Of a DNA stretch of 28,299 bases, positions 6,897 through 14,733 are shown piece after piece. The notes beneath the pieces were generated by a model. It saw nothing but the letters and a program-made list of their open reading frames with translations, was not told the DNA's origin and ran no database searches. This DNA comes from an uncultured Prevotella sp. (lineage in GTDB: Bacteria > Bacteroidota > Bacteroidia > Bacteroidales > Bacteroidaceae), in assembly GCA_900544825.1 (NCBI GenBank), contig UQWP01000046.1, forward strand, positions 1-28,299, written 5' to 3'. The stretch's first letter is position 1; the number at the start of each line of letters is the position of its first letter. The translations under genes were made by a program, and so were the position numbers.

Positions 6897-6969
6897 CTTC
6901 GTGAATGTGTGTCCTGAGACAGAATGAAGTCTGATATTGGCTATATTTGATGGAAACTGATGGGTAGTT

Positions 6970-7131
6970 ATGATATACAAAAAGGAAAATGAGTTCGGCT
7001 TTTCTATTGCGAAATTTAACTTTTACCTTGAAATGCAAGAATGGGTTGGGGCGTTGTTAGTGGTTATTAATGGTGGGGATTTGAGTAAGACTCCATTCAG
7101 ACATGTTACTATAAGAAGTAGGATTCCTTAA
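6970..7131 (+). CDS. Possible 53-aa small protein
   Basis: An ATG-to-TAA frame starting MIYKKENEFGFSIAKFNFYL, with a hydrophobic patch (WVGALLVVI) in the middle and a basic end (RHVTIRSRIP). I recognise no family and see no Shine-Dalgarno. Support is only positional: a TATCTTTG element 74 bases upstream and a hairpin that begins inside its last codons. The annotation could equally be a non-coding RNA, or nothing. Confidence 0.22.
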   Translation: MIYKKENEFGFSIAKFNFYLEMQEWVGALLVVINGGDLSKTPFRHVTIRSRIP

Positions 7132-7148
7132 AAAAGGAAATCCTACTT
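7116..7148. terminator. Strong hairpin, possible terminator
   Basis: AAGTAGGATTCCTT (7116-7129) pairs with 7134-7148, leaving one bulged base and a 4-base loop. No U-tract follows on the plus strand (TATAGAG) or minus strand (CTTATAG), so it may stabilise or end an RNA by another route. Confidence 0.4.
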
Positions 7149-7194
7149 TATAGAGCAACATGCCTAAAATAATCTTTCAACCACTTATGATTTC

Positions 7195-7229
7195 AAATCC
7201 GCCGGGACGCCTGGCGGGTTTGCGTTTTT
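7195..7229 (+). terminator. GC-rich hairpin with T-tract
   Basis: AAATCCGCC (7195-7203) pairs with GGCGGGTTT (7213-7221), then GCGTTTTT on the plus strand. It would terminate a plus-strand RNA from the 6889 region. It also lies just past the stop of the minus-strand endonuclease gene (7246) and could serve that side less well. Confidence 0.45.
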
Positions 7230-7245
7230 GGGGGATGCCTGGCTG

Positions 7246-8274
7246 TTATTTCGATGACTTGAATCCCCAGATGTTCCTGATGGTCTCCACGTCCTGGGTT
7301 TCAACCTTCTTCTCGATATCATCTGGCAGATTGCAGAAGAAATCGATGCCGGTCTTGTCTTCCAGCGTCTTGATGTTCACTACGTAGTTGCCCAGCAGGT
7401 CGCTCTTGTCGAACGCCTTGTTCTCGTGCAGGAACCAGTAGCCGAAGGCGCTGTAGCTATACTGCTTGGTGCTCTTGTTATACTCCTTCTTCAGCACGGC
7501 AACGAAGAAATACTTTGGCACAGGGATGTAGCCCGGCTTCTTCACGTCGCTCGATGCACCCTGGTTCTTCCATCCCAGGATGTTGCTCTCGCTGCCCACC
7601 GGGTCGATGGTGCCGCCCTTCACGATGAAGAGGGTATCAGAGTCAATCTTCGGAGCCAGCTTGCGCAACTCTTCCTCCATCTTATACCAGGTGCCACGCT
7701 GGTTGAAGTTGCTATACTGTGGCTGCATGTTGGTCATGAAGAAAGTCTGCTTCTGCTGGGTAAGGTTCAGCTTGCGGTCGGCAGAAGGACAGATATGACC
7801 GTGGTCGAATCCCTGCGTGGTTGGGGTAGGGTCTTCGGTGAAGTCGGTGACGCCCCACTGCTCCTGCAGGTCGGTATCCCATGGATACTTTCGCTCGCCC
7901 TGCGATGGTTTCCATCTATCTACGTTGGATGCCGTGTTTCCGGTGTGGAAGGTGTAGCAGCTCCATCGCTGGCTCTTCATGTCGTCGTCCCATTCGGTAG
8001 AGAAGTTCACCATGCCCGTGGTGTTATCCATGTGCACGATGGCGTAGCTGCTGCCGTTGTTCTTGAGTTTTGGGAACTCCAGGCCATGGATGGCGTTCTT
8101 CACCACGGCAGGCATATTGGCAGTAGTCACATTCTTGTTGGTGTTTCCACCACCATTGTTATCATCCTTGTTTTCCTGGTCAGGGAATCTGAACTGCAGG
8201 GAGTCGTCGGTGCCGCAGGCGGCAAAGGTCATCGCTGTGAGGAGCGTGAGAATGAGTAGTTTAGCATGCTTCAT
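7246..8274 (-). CDS. Outer-surface lipoprotein DNA/RNA non-specific endonuclease (Endonuclease_NS)
   Basis: A 342-aa protein with a lipoprotein signal peptide (MKHAKLLILTLLTAMTFAAC, lipid Cys-20), then a Asp/Asn/Gly-rich linker to about residue 50. The catalytic domain carries FDHGHICPSADR at 156-167, the family's D-x-G-H-x-x-P-x-x-D motif with general base His-160. It is followed by TNMQPQYSNFNQRGTWYKME (181-200), which supplies the metal-binding Asn (189-191) and Glu-200. The family (Serratia nuclease, NucA) cuts single- and double-stranded DNA and RNA using one Mg2+. A lipid anchor suggests action at the periplasmic face or cell surface. It follows the double-OB-fold lipoprotein gene on the same strand by 106 bases, but a terminator-like hairpin lies between. 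It is the nuclease of the TonB/OB-fold locus. Confidence 0.93.
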   Translation of the reverse strand: MKHAKLLILTLLTAMTFAACGTDDSLQFRFPDQENKDDNNGGGNTNKNVTTANMPAVVKNAIHGLEFPKLKNNGSSYAIVHMDNTTGMVNFSTEWDDDMKSQRWSCYTFHTGNTASNVDRWKPSQGERKYPWDTDLQEQWGVTDFTEDPTPTTQGFDHGHICPSADRKLNLTQQKQTFFMTNMQPQYSNFNQRGTWYKMEEELRKLAPKIDSDTLFIVKGGTIDPVGSESNILGWKNQGASSDVKKPGYIPVPKYFFVAVLKKEYNKSTKQYSYSAFGYWFLHENKAFDKSDLLGNYVVNIKTLEDKTGIDFFCNLPDDIEKKVETQDVETIRNIWGFKSSK

Positions 8275-8318
8275 AATTTGCGTAATTCTTGTTAATGTTT
8301 TAAGTTATAAAAGAAAAA

Positions 8319-8361
8319 AAGTGCATTCCGACGTATATGCAACTACGACGGAACACACTTT
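8319..8361 (-). terminator. Terminator or attenuator between the double-OB lipoprotein and endonuclease genes
   Basis: On the minus strand the arm AAGTGTGTTCCG and its partner CGGAATGCACTT form a stem (one 2-base internal mismatch) ending in TTTTTTTCTTTT. It comes about 20 bases after the 8381 stop. I find no TAnnTTTG promoter between it and the endonuclease start, so partial read-through is the likeliest way the nuclease is expressed. Confidence 0.65.
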
Positions 8362-8380
8362 CCTGGAATTGCTTCAGAAT

Positions 8381-9814
8381 TTACTTGATAATGGCTGTGC
8401 TGCCCAATAAGAATGTGAAGTCGTCGATGAGAACGGCTGCACCTGGCTTCTTGGCATTCATAATAACGATGCTGTAGGTGCCATCTTTTTCTATGGTCAT
8501 TTCCTGCTCTACCAATGTCCACTCTGTGTTGGTTACATTCACATACTTCTTGGTATAATTGTAGTTCTGTGAATCTACGGTGCCATTATTAACGGCTACA
8601 TAACCTGGGCATACGGATGCACCTGTGGCTGTGGCTGCCTTGGCGTAGAACTTGATAGTGTATTTACCTGCCTTCAGTCTCATCTCCTTGTAGCCCAGAC
8701 GCTTGTTGGCGCTGGTTGTTCCAGCCACCTGCACTGAGTATTTGCCGCTGTGGGCATCCTCGCTCTTGGTGAGACTTGCATTGCCGGCAGAGTTGGTGTT
8801 CCAGTTGGTTGGCTTGCTGTTTGTCCAGTTCTCGAAACCGCCATTCTCGCCTGTTGCTACCTCGCCTGGGTTTGGATCTGGCTTCGGGTCTGGAGTTACG
8901 GTGCCGCCGCCCTCGCCGCTGGTCTTGCCATTCACGGAAATGAGCTTGCCGCCCTGGTTGGTCTCTGGGGTGTTGCCCATGTAGTTGATGAGCTTGGCGC
9001 AAACCACAATCTCATCGCCTTCCTTCAGCGTCATATCGCCCTCCTTCCACTTCTCACCACCGAAGTAGTAGATGCGGTAGATGTAGAACTGGGTGCTGTT
9101 GGCATCATCGGCAATATAGAATGATCCGTTGCCGAAGGATGCTGAGAACTGCTCCTTGATGCTCTGTACCTTACCCTTGATGTAGAACTCCTTGTCTGAT
9201 ACGGCGCCCGATGGCAGGGCTGCGGTATACTTCTGCGCTGCCACACTGTTGAATGGATTGGCCTCAGAACCATCGCCCTTTGCCGTGCCGGTGATATCGC
9301 CACTGCTTTCGCCACCGGCAGTCTTGCCGTTCAGGGAAACCAGATAGGTTTTGTTTGCCACGGTCTCCGGTGTGTTGCCCATGTAGTTCATCACCTTGGC
9401 GCAAACTACCACCTCGTCGCCTTCCTTGAGTTCAGGGTCGCTGGTGGTCCACTTCTTGTTGCCCAGATAGAGGGAACGGAAGATGTAGAACTTCTCGCTG
9501 CTCTCGTCATCGGCGATGTAGAACGAACCGTTGCCGAAGCTGGTAGAGAACTGCTCCTTGATGCTCACTACCTTACCCTTGATATAGACCTCCTTGTCAG
9601 ACTCTACGCCTGCCTCCAGGGTCTTGCAATAGTTGATAGCTGCAATGCTGTTGAATGGGTCGGCAGCAGTACCTGTACCCTTTGCCTCGCCCTCAGTGGT
9701 ACCACCGGCTTCCGGCTTGGTAGGCAGGGTATAAGGTTCTGGCACATCCTCACAGCTGCTGAATGTGAAGGCAGCCATCGCCGCCATCAAAACTGAAAAT
9801 ATATACTTTTTCAT
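8381..9814 (-). CDS. Lipoprotein with two DUF6359-like OB-fold repeats and a C-terminal jelly-roll-like domain
   Basis: A 477-aa secreted lipoprotein (MKKYIFSVLMAAMAAFTFSSC, lipid Cys-21). Two near-identical repeats follow, about 46-165 and 176-297. Each runs from GTG/TAK-ADPFNS through (V)YIKGKV-SIKEQFS-SFGNGSFYIADD to LKEGDEVVVCAK-NYMGNTPET and SVNGKT, typical of DUF6359-type OB-folds. A Pro/Asp/Gly linker (300-322) leads to residues 325-477 (GFENW, HSGKYSVQV, AGKYTIKFYAKA, VLIDDFTF), a beta-sandwich of the CBM/choice-of-anchor kind. OB-folds commonly bind nucleic acid or oligosaccharide; next to two nucleases the former is inferred. The gene starts 45 bases after the DUF5689-like gene. The recent look of the duplication (identical blocks) is notable. 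The ligand is not shown by sequence. Confidence 0.82.
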   Translation of the reverse strand: MKKYIFSVLMAAMAAFTFSSCEDVPEPYTLPTKPEAGGTTEGEAKGTGTAADPFNSIAAINYCKTLEAGVESDKEVYIKGKVVSIKEQFSTSFGNGSFYIADDESSEKFYIFRSLYLGNKKWTTSDPELKEGDEVVVCAKVMNYMGNTPETVANKTYLVSLNGKTAGGESSGDITGTAKGDGSEANPFNSVAAQKYTAALPSGAVSDKEFYIKGKVQSIKEQFSASFGNGSFYIADDANSTQFYIYRIYYFGGEKWKEGDMTLKEGDEIVVCAKLINYMGNTPETNQGGKLISVNGKTSGEGGGTVTPDPKPDPNPGEVATGENGGFENWTNSKPTNWNTNSAGNASLTKSEDAHSGKYSVQVAGTTSANKRLGYKEMRLKAGKYTIKFYAKAATATGASVCPGYVAVNNGTVDSQNYNYTKKYVNVTNTEWTLVEQEMTIEKDGTYSIVIMNAKKPGAAVLIDDFTFLLGSTAIIK

Positions 9815-9859
9815 ATTGTTGTCTTTTTTATTGATGTTACTATATATAATAATGTGTAA

Positions 9860-10732
9860 TTACTGGTTGGAGCTTACCGGACTCAGGTCGTCGGTGTTGC
9901 GGATGAGAATCTGCCATGTGTTGTTGTATCTTGTAAAGATGCCTGTGATGTCGTAGGCTCCGTCTGGCAGGATGGCATTGGCAAAGCGGGCGTAGCCTGA
10001 TGTGCGTACTACCACGGTGTTGCTGCTGATCCACTGGCCCGACTTGGCATCCTTCAGACTCTGGTTGGTGGTCTCGTCGTTGGCAGCCCAGACGGTCTTG
10101 CCGTTGGCGCTGCTGAACTTCACGCCCTTGATGGTCATCAGCTTGCCTGCATTCTCTTCCAGATAGGTGGCATCGGCAGCCTTGCTCAGGTCGAACTCTT
10201 CTGCCTTCACCTTGCTGGCATCTGCCTCATCGAGCAGTTTGAAGTGCTTCTGCCAGATGGTTCGATCCATCTTTCCCACGGATGTGGTTCCTTTCTTCTG
10301 GTTGGTGTAGATGCCGCCAATCTGTGCCTGCTTGCCGTAGCCTCCGATGTAGAGGCCGTTGAGGTCGATGAGAATCTCCTGGCCCACTGGCAGATAGCCG
10401 TAGAGTCCGCCTCCGTTGATATCTACGAGGATAGCACCCGTGGCATCCTGCAGCGCCACCTGCTGATAGAGGTTGCCGCTGATGTCGTTGCCCGTGATGT
10501 AACCCTTGATCATCATCGGCTTGTCGATGAGCTTGTAGCTGCCACCGGTGATGGCGGTCTTGTATTCGCTCTTGAGCTGTGCAATGGTAACCACGTTCTT
10601 CTCTCTGAGCAGGTTGTTGCCGTAAGGAGGAGCAGGGATATCAGGGTCAGCATATCCGTCGCCCATGCATGATGCCAGCATCATTCCCGCCATCGCCAAC
10701 ATGGCCATTGCTATGAATTTTATCTTTTTCAT
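9860..10732 (-). CDS. DUF5689-like OB-fold lipoprotein
   Basis: A 290-aa lipoprotein with signal peptide and lipobox LASC (Cys-22). Residues about 47-150 form one OB-like unit (TIAQLKSEY, then MMIKGYITGNDISGNLYQQV, then GAILVDINGGGLYGYLPVGQ). About 170-285 form a second, beginning KVKAEEFDLSKA, with GKLMTIKGVKFSSANG and ending YDITGIFTRYNNTWQILIRNTDDL, the usual DUF5689 finish. Proteins of this type are encoded next to TonB-dependent receptors in Bacteroidota and take the position a SusD-like lipoprotein has elsewhere; surface ligand capture is the inferred role. It begins 12 bases after the receptor stop codon, so translation is probably coupled. Confidence 0.85.
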   Translation of the reverse strand: MKKIKFIAMAMLAMAGMMLASCMGDGYADPDIPAPPYGNNLLREKNVVTIAQLKSEYKTAITGGSYKLIDKPMMIKGYITGNDISGNLYQQVALQDATGAILVDINGGGLYGYLPVGQEILIDLNGLYIGGYGKQAQIGGIYTNQKKGTTSVGKMDRTIWQKHFKLLDEADASKVKAEEFDLSKAADATYLEENAGKLMTIKGVKFSSANGKTVWAANDETTNQSLKDAKSGQWISSNTVVVRTSGYARFANAILPDGAYDITGIFTRYNNTWQILIRNTDDLSPVSSNQ

Positions 10733-10744
10733 TGTCGTGTCGTT

Positions 10745-13351
10745 TTAGAATCGGTAACCAATCTGGAACATTCCGTTGGTGCCGAATGCGTAATACTTCT
10801 TTGGATTCTTTGAGAACTGATAAACGCGGATGTTGTTCACCTCGCCGCCTGTGGTGAGGGTGTAGCCCGAACGTGAGTTCTGCTCATATCCGCCCGTTAC
10901 CAGCTTCTGGTTGTTCAAGAGGTTGGTAATCATCAGGTTGAAGTTGAGCGAACCCTTCTTCAATCGGATGCTCTTGCCGATGCTCATGTCAACCATCCAT
11001 CCTCCGTGACCCTTCGCCTGAGCCACAGCCTCCGGCAGCCAGCTGTTTCCATCTTCTGTAACCACAGATGGGAAGATCTCCGGATACTTCTGGTGGGCAC
11101 TCTGGCGGTTGGTGAGCACCTTCTCGTAGCGATAGCTTGGAGAATAAGAGAGGTAGATGCGGTCGTAGTAGTTGGCATTGAGATTCACGAACCATCCGTT
11201 GGTGTGGAGGTCGAGACCGATGCTTCCCACGGTGAGCGGCGTACCGCTCTCGCGCATATCTATCACGTAAGCCTTGTCGGTATATACCTCGGCACTCTTA
11301 GAGAGCATGTAGTTGGCAGTAACATTGTTGATGTTCTTTGCCTCGCTGATGGTGCCCAGGGTCTTGAAGTCGAGCCATGAAGTGAGCTTGAACTTCAAGC
11401 CTGCCTCCAGACCGTAGTATTCCTTCTTCAATCCGGTCATGCTCACGTAGGTGAACGAGTTCTCATCGTCGTTGTAGAAGTTCTGCCACTCGGTTACATT
11501 CTCCATTCGGCTGTAGTAACCGCTCAGGTTGGCATGCATCCATGCGTTCTGATACTGGTAGCTTACCTCTGAGCTGAAGATGCGCTCGTTCTTGAGGTTG
11601 GTAACGAAATCGTTGTTGATTTCAGGAGCGATGAAGGCGGTGTTTGCCATAGGCGCACGCCACTCGTAGCCGGCTCCGATGCGGAAGGCATGACCTCTGC
11701 CTGCATCATAGTTCACGCTCAGCTTGCCACCGCCGTCGAGGAAGTGGGCTGTGCCGCTGTTGCCATAGCTGTTGTCGGCAGCCATACCGTTGCGCATGTA
11801 TCCCTTGCGCTTCATGCCGGTGTAGCCGATGCGGCCGCTCACCATCGCCTCGAAGCGTGAAATCTGGGTCTTGTAGGTGCTCCAGGCGCCTGCCTTCTGC
11901 ACGTCGATGCGATAGTCGTAGCCGAACTTGTCGCCCTCGTACACCAGTTTGCCGGTGTTGTTAGGTCCGGCGGTGTTCAGGTCGTACTGCACGCGTGGGT
12001 CGGAGATGGAGTATTCGCCGATGGCGTAGGAGTTGATGTTGTGGAAGATCTTTCCTCCCAGCATATCCTCCATGGTCTGGTAATGGCGGTTCTGGTTTAC
12101 GCCGAGCATGAAGCCCGATGCCAGGCTCGACTTGTTGGTGAGCTTGGTGTTGAGGGTTGAGGAGAGCACGAGGTTGAGGTTGTCGTTGTGCTTAGCCTGC
12201 AAGTAGTACATGGTCTCCTGTCCGTTCTTGGCAGCCTGCTGGTTGGAGTAGTAGAGGCGGTCCCAGTTTATCTGGCGGTTCTGCTTGCCAGCCTTCCAGT
12301 AGTTCACGGCGTTGTTCCAGCTATCCCAGTTGTAGATGTTGTTTCCGTTCTGGAAGTCGCCCCACACGTAGTAGTTGGCAGATGGCATGTTCTTCCAGTA
12401 GTCTGGCTGCGGATTCTCGGCGTTGTTGTAGTTGAGCTTGGTGCTCTTGTACATGGAGTATTTTCCGAAGAGAGATGTGGTGAGCTTCATGCCGTCGTTG
12501 ATGTCCCAGTCCCATGTGGCGATGGCAGAAGGGGCGAAGTCGTTCACTACTCTCGAGTTACGCTTGTGTCCGTTCTGGTATCCCCAGTATGGGTTGTAGT
12601 AGTAATCGTTGGCGAGCCAGTAGGCCTCGTCGGTAGAAGCGCCCTGTGTGCTTCGCTCGGTAGGGTTGCCCCAGGTGGAGAGGCTCAGCGAGTGGCCGTT
12701 CATCCACTTCTTCTGCACGCCGAAGAAATAGGAGAGGGCGTTGTAGAAGGTGCCCTCCACGTAGCCGCGGTTGGCCCAGCGATAGGTGAGTCCGGCAGAA
12801 ATGGCCCATCCCTTGGCGTTGAATCCGCTGGAGTAGGTGTAGAGTCCGCGCAGGGTGTAGTTGCGGTTGGCAGCAGCCACGCTGGCATACTGGCCCTCCT
12901 GCATGCTTCCGGCACGGAAATCATAGTTGTTGGAACCCGCCATTCCGGTCATGGAATAGTTGTTTGCTTCGAACGGCAGCGCGAAATCCACGTTGCGTGA
13001 GAATCGGTTCAATCCTCCGATGTTGGAGAATCTGAACTGTCCGGTCTCCATATCGTTCATTGCTGCACCATTAATATACACATCGTTATATTTCTGGTTG
13101 AAGGCACGATAGCGGAATCTCACAGGCGAGAAGAGGTAACCTGCATCCTTGGCATATACGTTGGATGAAGAGTTGAGGATGGTGACATTGGATGACATGT
13201 CTTCGTCCTCGCCCAACTGTGCCTCAGAGAAGGTGAAAGCATTCTCATCGAGTCCCTGTGCCATGTTCTGCTCAGTGTTTTTTTCGTTCTGAGCCATCGC
13301 AAGCGTACAGGAGAAGAGTGCTAACGTTGCTAATTTTAATTTCTTTTGCAT
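10745..13351 (-). CDS. TonB-dependent outer-membrane receptor of the nuclease locus
   Basis: An 868-aa outer-membrane protein with a type I signal peptide (MQKKLKLATLALFSCTLAMA, cut before Gln-21). It has an acidic N-terminal stretch that could include the TonB box (about 46-60), a plug-like region at about 60-170 (FRYRAFNQKYNDVYINGAAM, NIGGLNRFS), then a long beta-barrel rich in Tyr, Asn and Trp ending in the classic terminal aromatic (MFQIGYRF). The N-terminal carboxypeptidase-regulatory domain of SusC-type receptors is absent and no SusD gene is adjacent. It is the first gene of a minus-strand operon with two OB-fold lipoproteins and an endonuclease, divergent from a secreted EEP-family enzyme. 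Import of nucleic-acid fragments, nucleotides or released phosphate is inferred; the substrate cannot be read from sequence. Confidence 0.9.
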   Translation of the reverse strand: MQKKLKLATLALFSCTLAMAQNEKNTEQNMAQGLDENAFTFSEAQLGEDEDMSSNVTILNSSSNVYAKDAGYLFSPVRFRYRAFNQKYNDVYINGAAMNDMETGQFRFSNIGGLNRFSRNVDFALPFEANNYSMTGMAGSNNYDFRAGSMQEGQYASVAAANRNYTLRGLYTYSSGFNAKGWAISAGLTYRWANRGYVEGTFYNALSYFFGVQKKWMNGHSLSLSTWGNPTERSTQGASTDEAYWLANDYYYNPYWGYQNGHKRNSRVVNDFAPSAIATWDWDINDGMKLTTSLFGKYSMYKSTKLNYNNAENPQPDYWKNMPSANYYVWGDFQNGNNIYNWDSWNNAVNYWKAGKQNRQINWDRLYYSNQQAAKNGQETMYYLQAKHNDNLNLVLSSTLNTKLTNKSSLASGFMLGVNQNRHYQTMEDMLGGKIFHNINSYAIGEYSISDPRVQYDLNTAGPNNTGKLVYEGDKFGYDYRIDVQKAGAWSTYKTQISRFEAMVSGRIGYTGMKRKGYMRNGMAADNSYGNSGTAHFLDGGGKLSVNYDAGRGHAFRIGAGYEWRAPMANTAFIAPEINNDFVTNLKNERIFSSEVSYQYQNAWMHANLSGYYSRMENVTEWQNFYNDDENSFTYVSMTGLKKEYYGLEAGLKFKLTSWLDFKTLGTISEAKNINNVTANYMLSKSAEVYTDKAYVIDMRESGTPLTVGSIGLDLHTNGWFVNLNANYYDRIYLSYSPSYRYEKVLTNRQSAHQKYPEIFPSVVTEDGNSWLPEAVAQAKGHGGWMVDMSIGKSIRLKKGSLNFNLMITNLLNNQKLVTGGYEQNSRSGYTLTTGGEVNNIRVYQFSKNPKKYYAFGTNGMFQIGYRF

Positions 13352-13384
13352 AGTCTGTATAAGTTAATAAAATATGTACAAGTA

Positions 13385-13415
13385 CAAAGTAACACATTTT
13401 TTTTGAATATCGCAA
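13385..13415 (-). promoter_or_regulatory. Promoter of the TonB receptor operon
   Basis: Minus-strand TTG (13415-13413), 20-base spacer, then TTACTTTG (13392-13385), one base off the TAnnTTTG consensus. Start of RNA would be about 13378, some 27 bases before the start codon. Confidence 0.6.
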
Positions 13416-13487
13416 GATATTTTTGTTAAAAATTTGCTAAAAATGAATTTTTCTCCATATTTGCTGCGTTTTTTGCGATATTTATGC

Positions 13488-13495
13488 TATCTTTG
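13488..13495 (+). promoter_or_regulatory. Promoter -7 element of the EEP-family gene
   Basis: TATCTTTG, an exact -7 match, 55 bases before the start codon; TTG at 13461-13463 is the only upstream partner (24-base spacer). It diverges from the receptor-operon promoter about 75 bases away, so one regulator bound between them could control both. Confidence 0.55.
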
Positions 13496-13550
13496 CGGTT
13501 ATAAATGATTAAATACATGTAAAACGAGAAAGAATAACGAATAAAGAATT

Positions 13551-14624
13551 ATGAGAAGACAAGTATGGTTTTTGGCTGCCCTGCTGATGATTATCGGCTT
13601 GGGCGCTTCCGCTCAGAAGAAAAAGACGGCTGCTGCCGGAGGAAAACAGTTCCAGGTGTATGCAATGGGTTTTTATAATCAGGAGAATCTTTTCGATACT
13701 TGCCACGATGCGGGTAAGAACGACTATGAATATCTTCCTGCCAAGGGCTGGAACGGTATGAAATATACGAGTAAGTTGAAGAACATGTCGCGTGCGCTGG
13801 CTGATATGGGTACGGATGTGCTCCCTAACGTGGGCTGTGCCTTCATCGGTCTTGCCGAGGTGGAGAATGCCAACGCGCTGAAGGATCTTACGGCTCAGCC
13901 GCCGTTGAAGGCGCGCAACATGCAGTTCTGCCACATCGAAGGTCCGGATAAGCGTGGTATCGACTGTGCCCTGCTCTACAACCCTGCGCTCTTCACGGTG
14001 AAGAACGTGAAGCTGGTGCCTTACGTGCAGGAACTGGCGAAGGATTCTGCCTTCAAGACCCGTGGCTTCCTGACGGTGCGTGGCGAGATGGCGGGCGAAG
14101 ATGTGGCTGTGATTGTGTGCCACTGGCCAAGCCGTTTCTCGGGCTCGTTCTATCGTGAGAGCGGTGCGCGCCAGACCAAGGTGGTGAAAGACAGTCTGCT
14201 CAGAGTGAATCCTGATATGAAGGTTTTCGTGATGGGTGATATGAATGATGACCCTACGGATAAGAGTATGCATGAGGTGCTGAGAGCGAAGCCTGAGATA
14301 CAGCAGGTGGGCGAGGGCGACATGTATAATCCTTGGTATAATATTCTGGCAAAGGAGGGCAAGGGTACCTTGTTCTATAACGGCAGCTGGAACCTCTTCG
14401 ACCAGATTGTGATGACTCCTAACCTGCTGAACAAGGATGCGAAGAAGAAGGATTTCTCGAGCCTGAAGTTCTGGAAGAACCACGTGTTCCGCAGAGACTA
14501 CCTCATCCAGCAGGAGGGCCAGTATAAGGGTTCGCCTCTGAGAACCAAGGCTGGTGGCAGATGGCTCAATGGCTACAGCGACCACCTGCCAGTGGTATTG
14601 TATCTGGTGAAGGAAAAGAAATGA
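13551..14624 (+). CDS. Secreted endonuclease/exonuclease/phosphatase (EEP) family enzyme
   Basis: A 357-aa protein with a cleavable signal peptide (MRRQVWFLAALLMIIGLGASA, cut before Gln-22). It has the full EEP (DNase I / exonuclease III-like) motif series: YNQENLFD (42-49), GLAEVEN with catalytic Glu-103, RGIDCALLYNP (135-145), CHWPSR with His-191, MGDMNDDP with Asp-230 and Asn-232, NLFDQIVM with Asp-284, and GYSDHLPVVL with Asp-344/His-345. All metal and catalytic positions are intact. The family includes nucleases and phosphodiesterases; the extracytoplasmic location and the divergent TonB/OB-fold/endonuclease operon favour degradation of extracellular nucleic acid. Phosphatase or lipid substrates remain possible. 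A heptamer array starts four bases after the stop codon. Confidence 0.92.
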   Translation: MRRQVWFLAALLMIIGLGASAQKKKTAAAGGKQFQVYAMGFYNQENLFDTCHDAGKNDYEYLPAKGWNGMKYTSKLKNMSRALADMGTDVLPNVGCAFIGLAEVENANALKDLTAQPPLKARNMQFCHIEGPDKRGIDCALLYNPALFTVKNVKLVPYVQELAKDSAFKTRGFLTVRGEMAGEDVAVIVCHWPSRFSGSFYRESGARQTKVVKDSLLRVNPDMKVFVMGDMNDDPTDKSMHEVLRAKPEIQQVGEGDMYNPWYNILAKEGKGTLFYNGSWNLFDQIVMTPNLLNKDAKKKDFSSLKFWKNHVFRRDYLIQQEGQYKGSPLRTKAGGRWLNGYSDHLPVVLYLVKEKK

Positions 14625-14627
14625 TTA

Positions 14628-14711
14628 AGTTGATTGTTAAGAGTTTATAGTTGATAGGACTTTGTTAAGCTCTAAGTTCTATTGCTAATCATAAAGTTCA
14701 AAGTTCAAAGT
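14628..14711. repeat. Heptamer arrays after the EEP gene
   Basis: Four 7-base units (AGTTGAT, TGTTAAG, AGTTTAT, AGTTGAT) at 14628-14655 and, farther on, AAAGTTC twice plus a partial unit at 14693-14711. The second set, with its left flank TAATCAT, is repeated almost exactly at 22091-22119 after atpD. Confidence 0.7.
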
Positions 14712-14733
14712 GTAATGGTGGCATGAACTTGAC

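Noticed and set aside
6826..7038. 70-codon minus-strand ORF
   Set aside because: Basic, no motif, no promoter or ribosome site, and it crosses the plus-strand -7 element; kept out as chance.
12188..13000. 270-codon plus-strand ORF
   Set aside because: Val/Gly/His-rich shadow of the TonB receptor gene.
13509..14585. 358-codon minus-strand ORF
   Set aside because: Antisense to the EEP-family gene, which has all catalytic motifs and a signal peptide; the shadow is His/Leu/Arg-rich with no motif.
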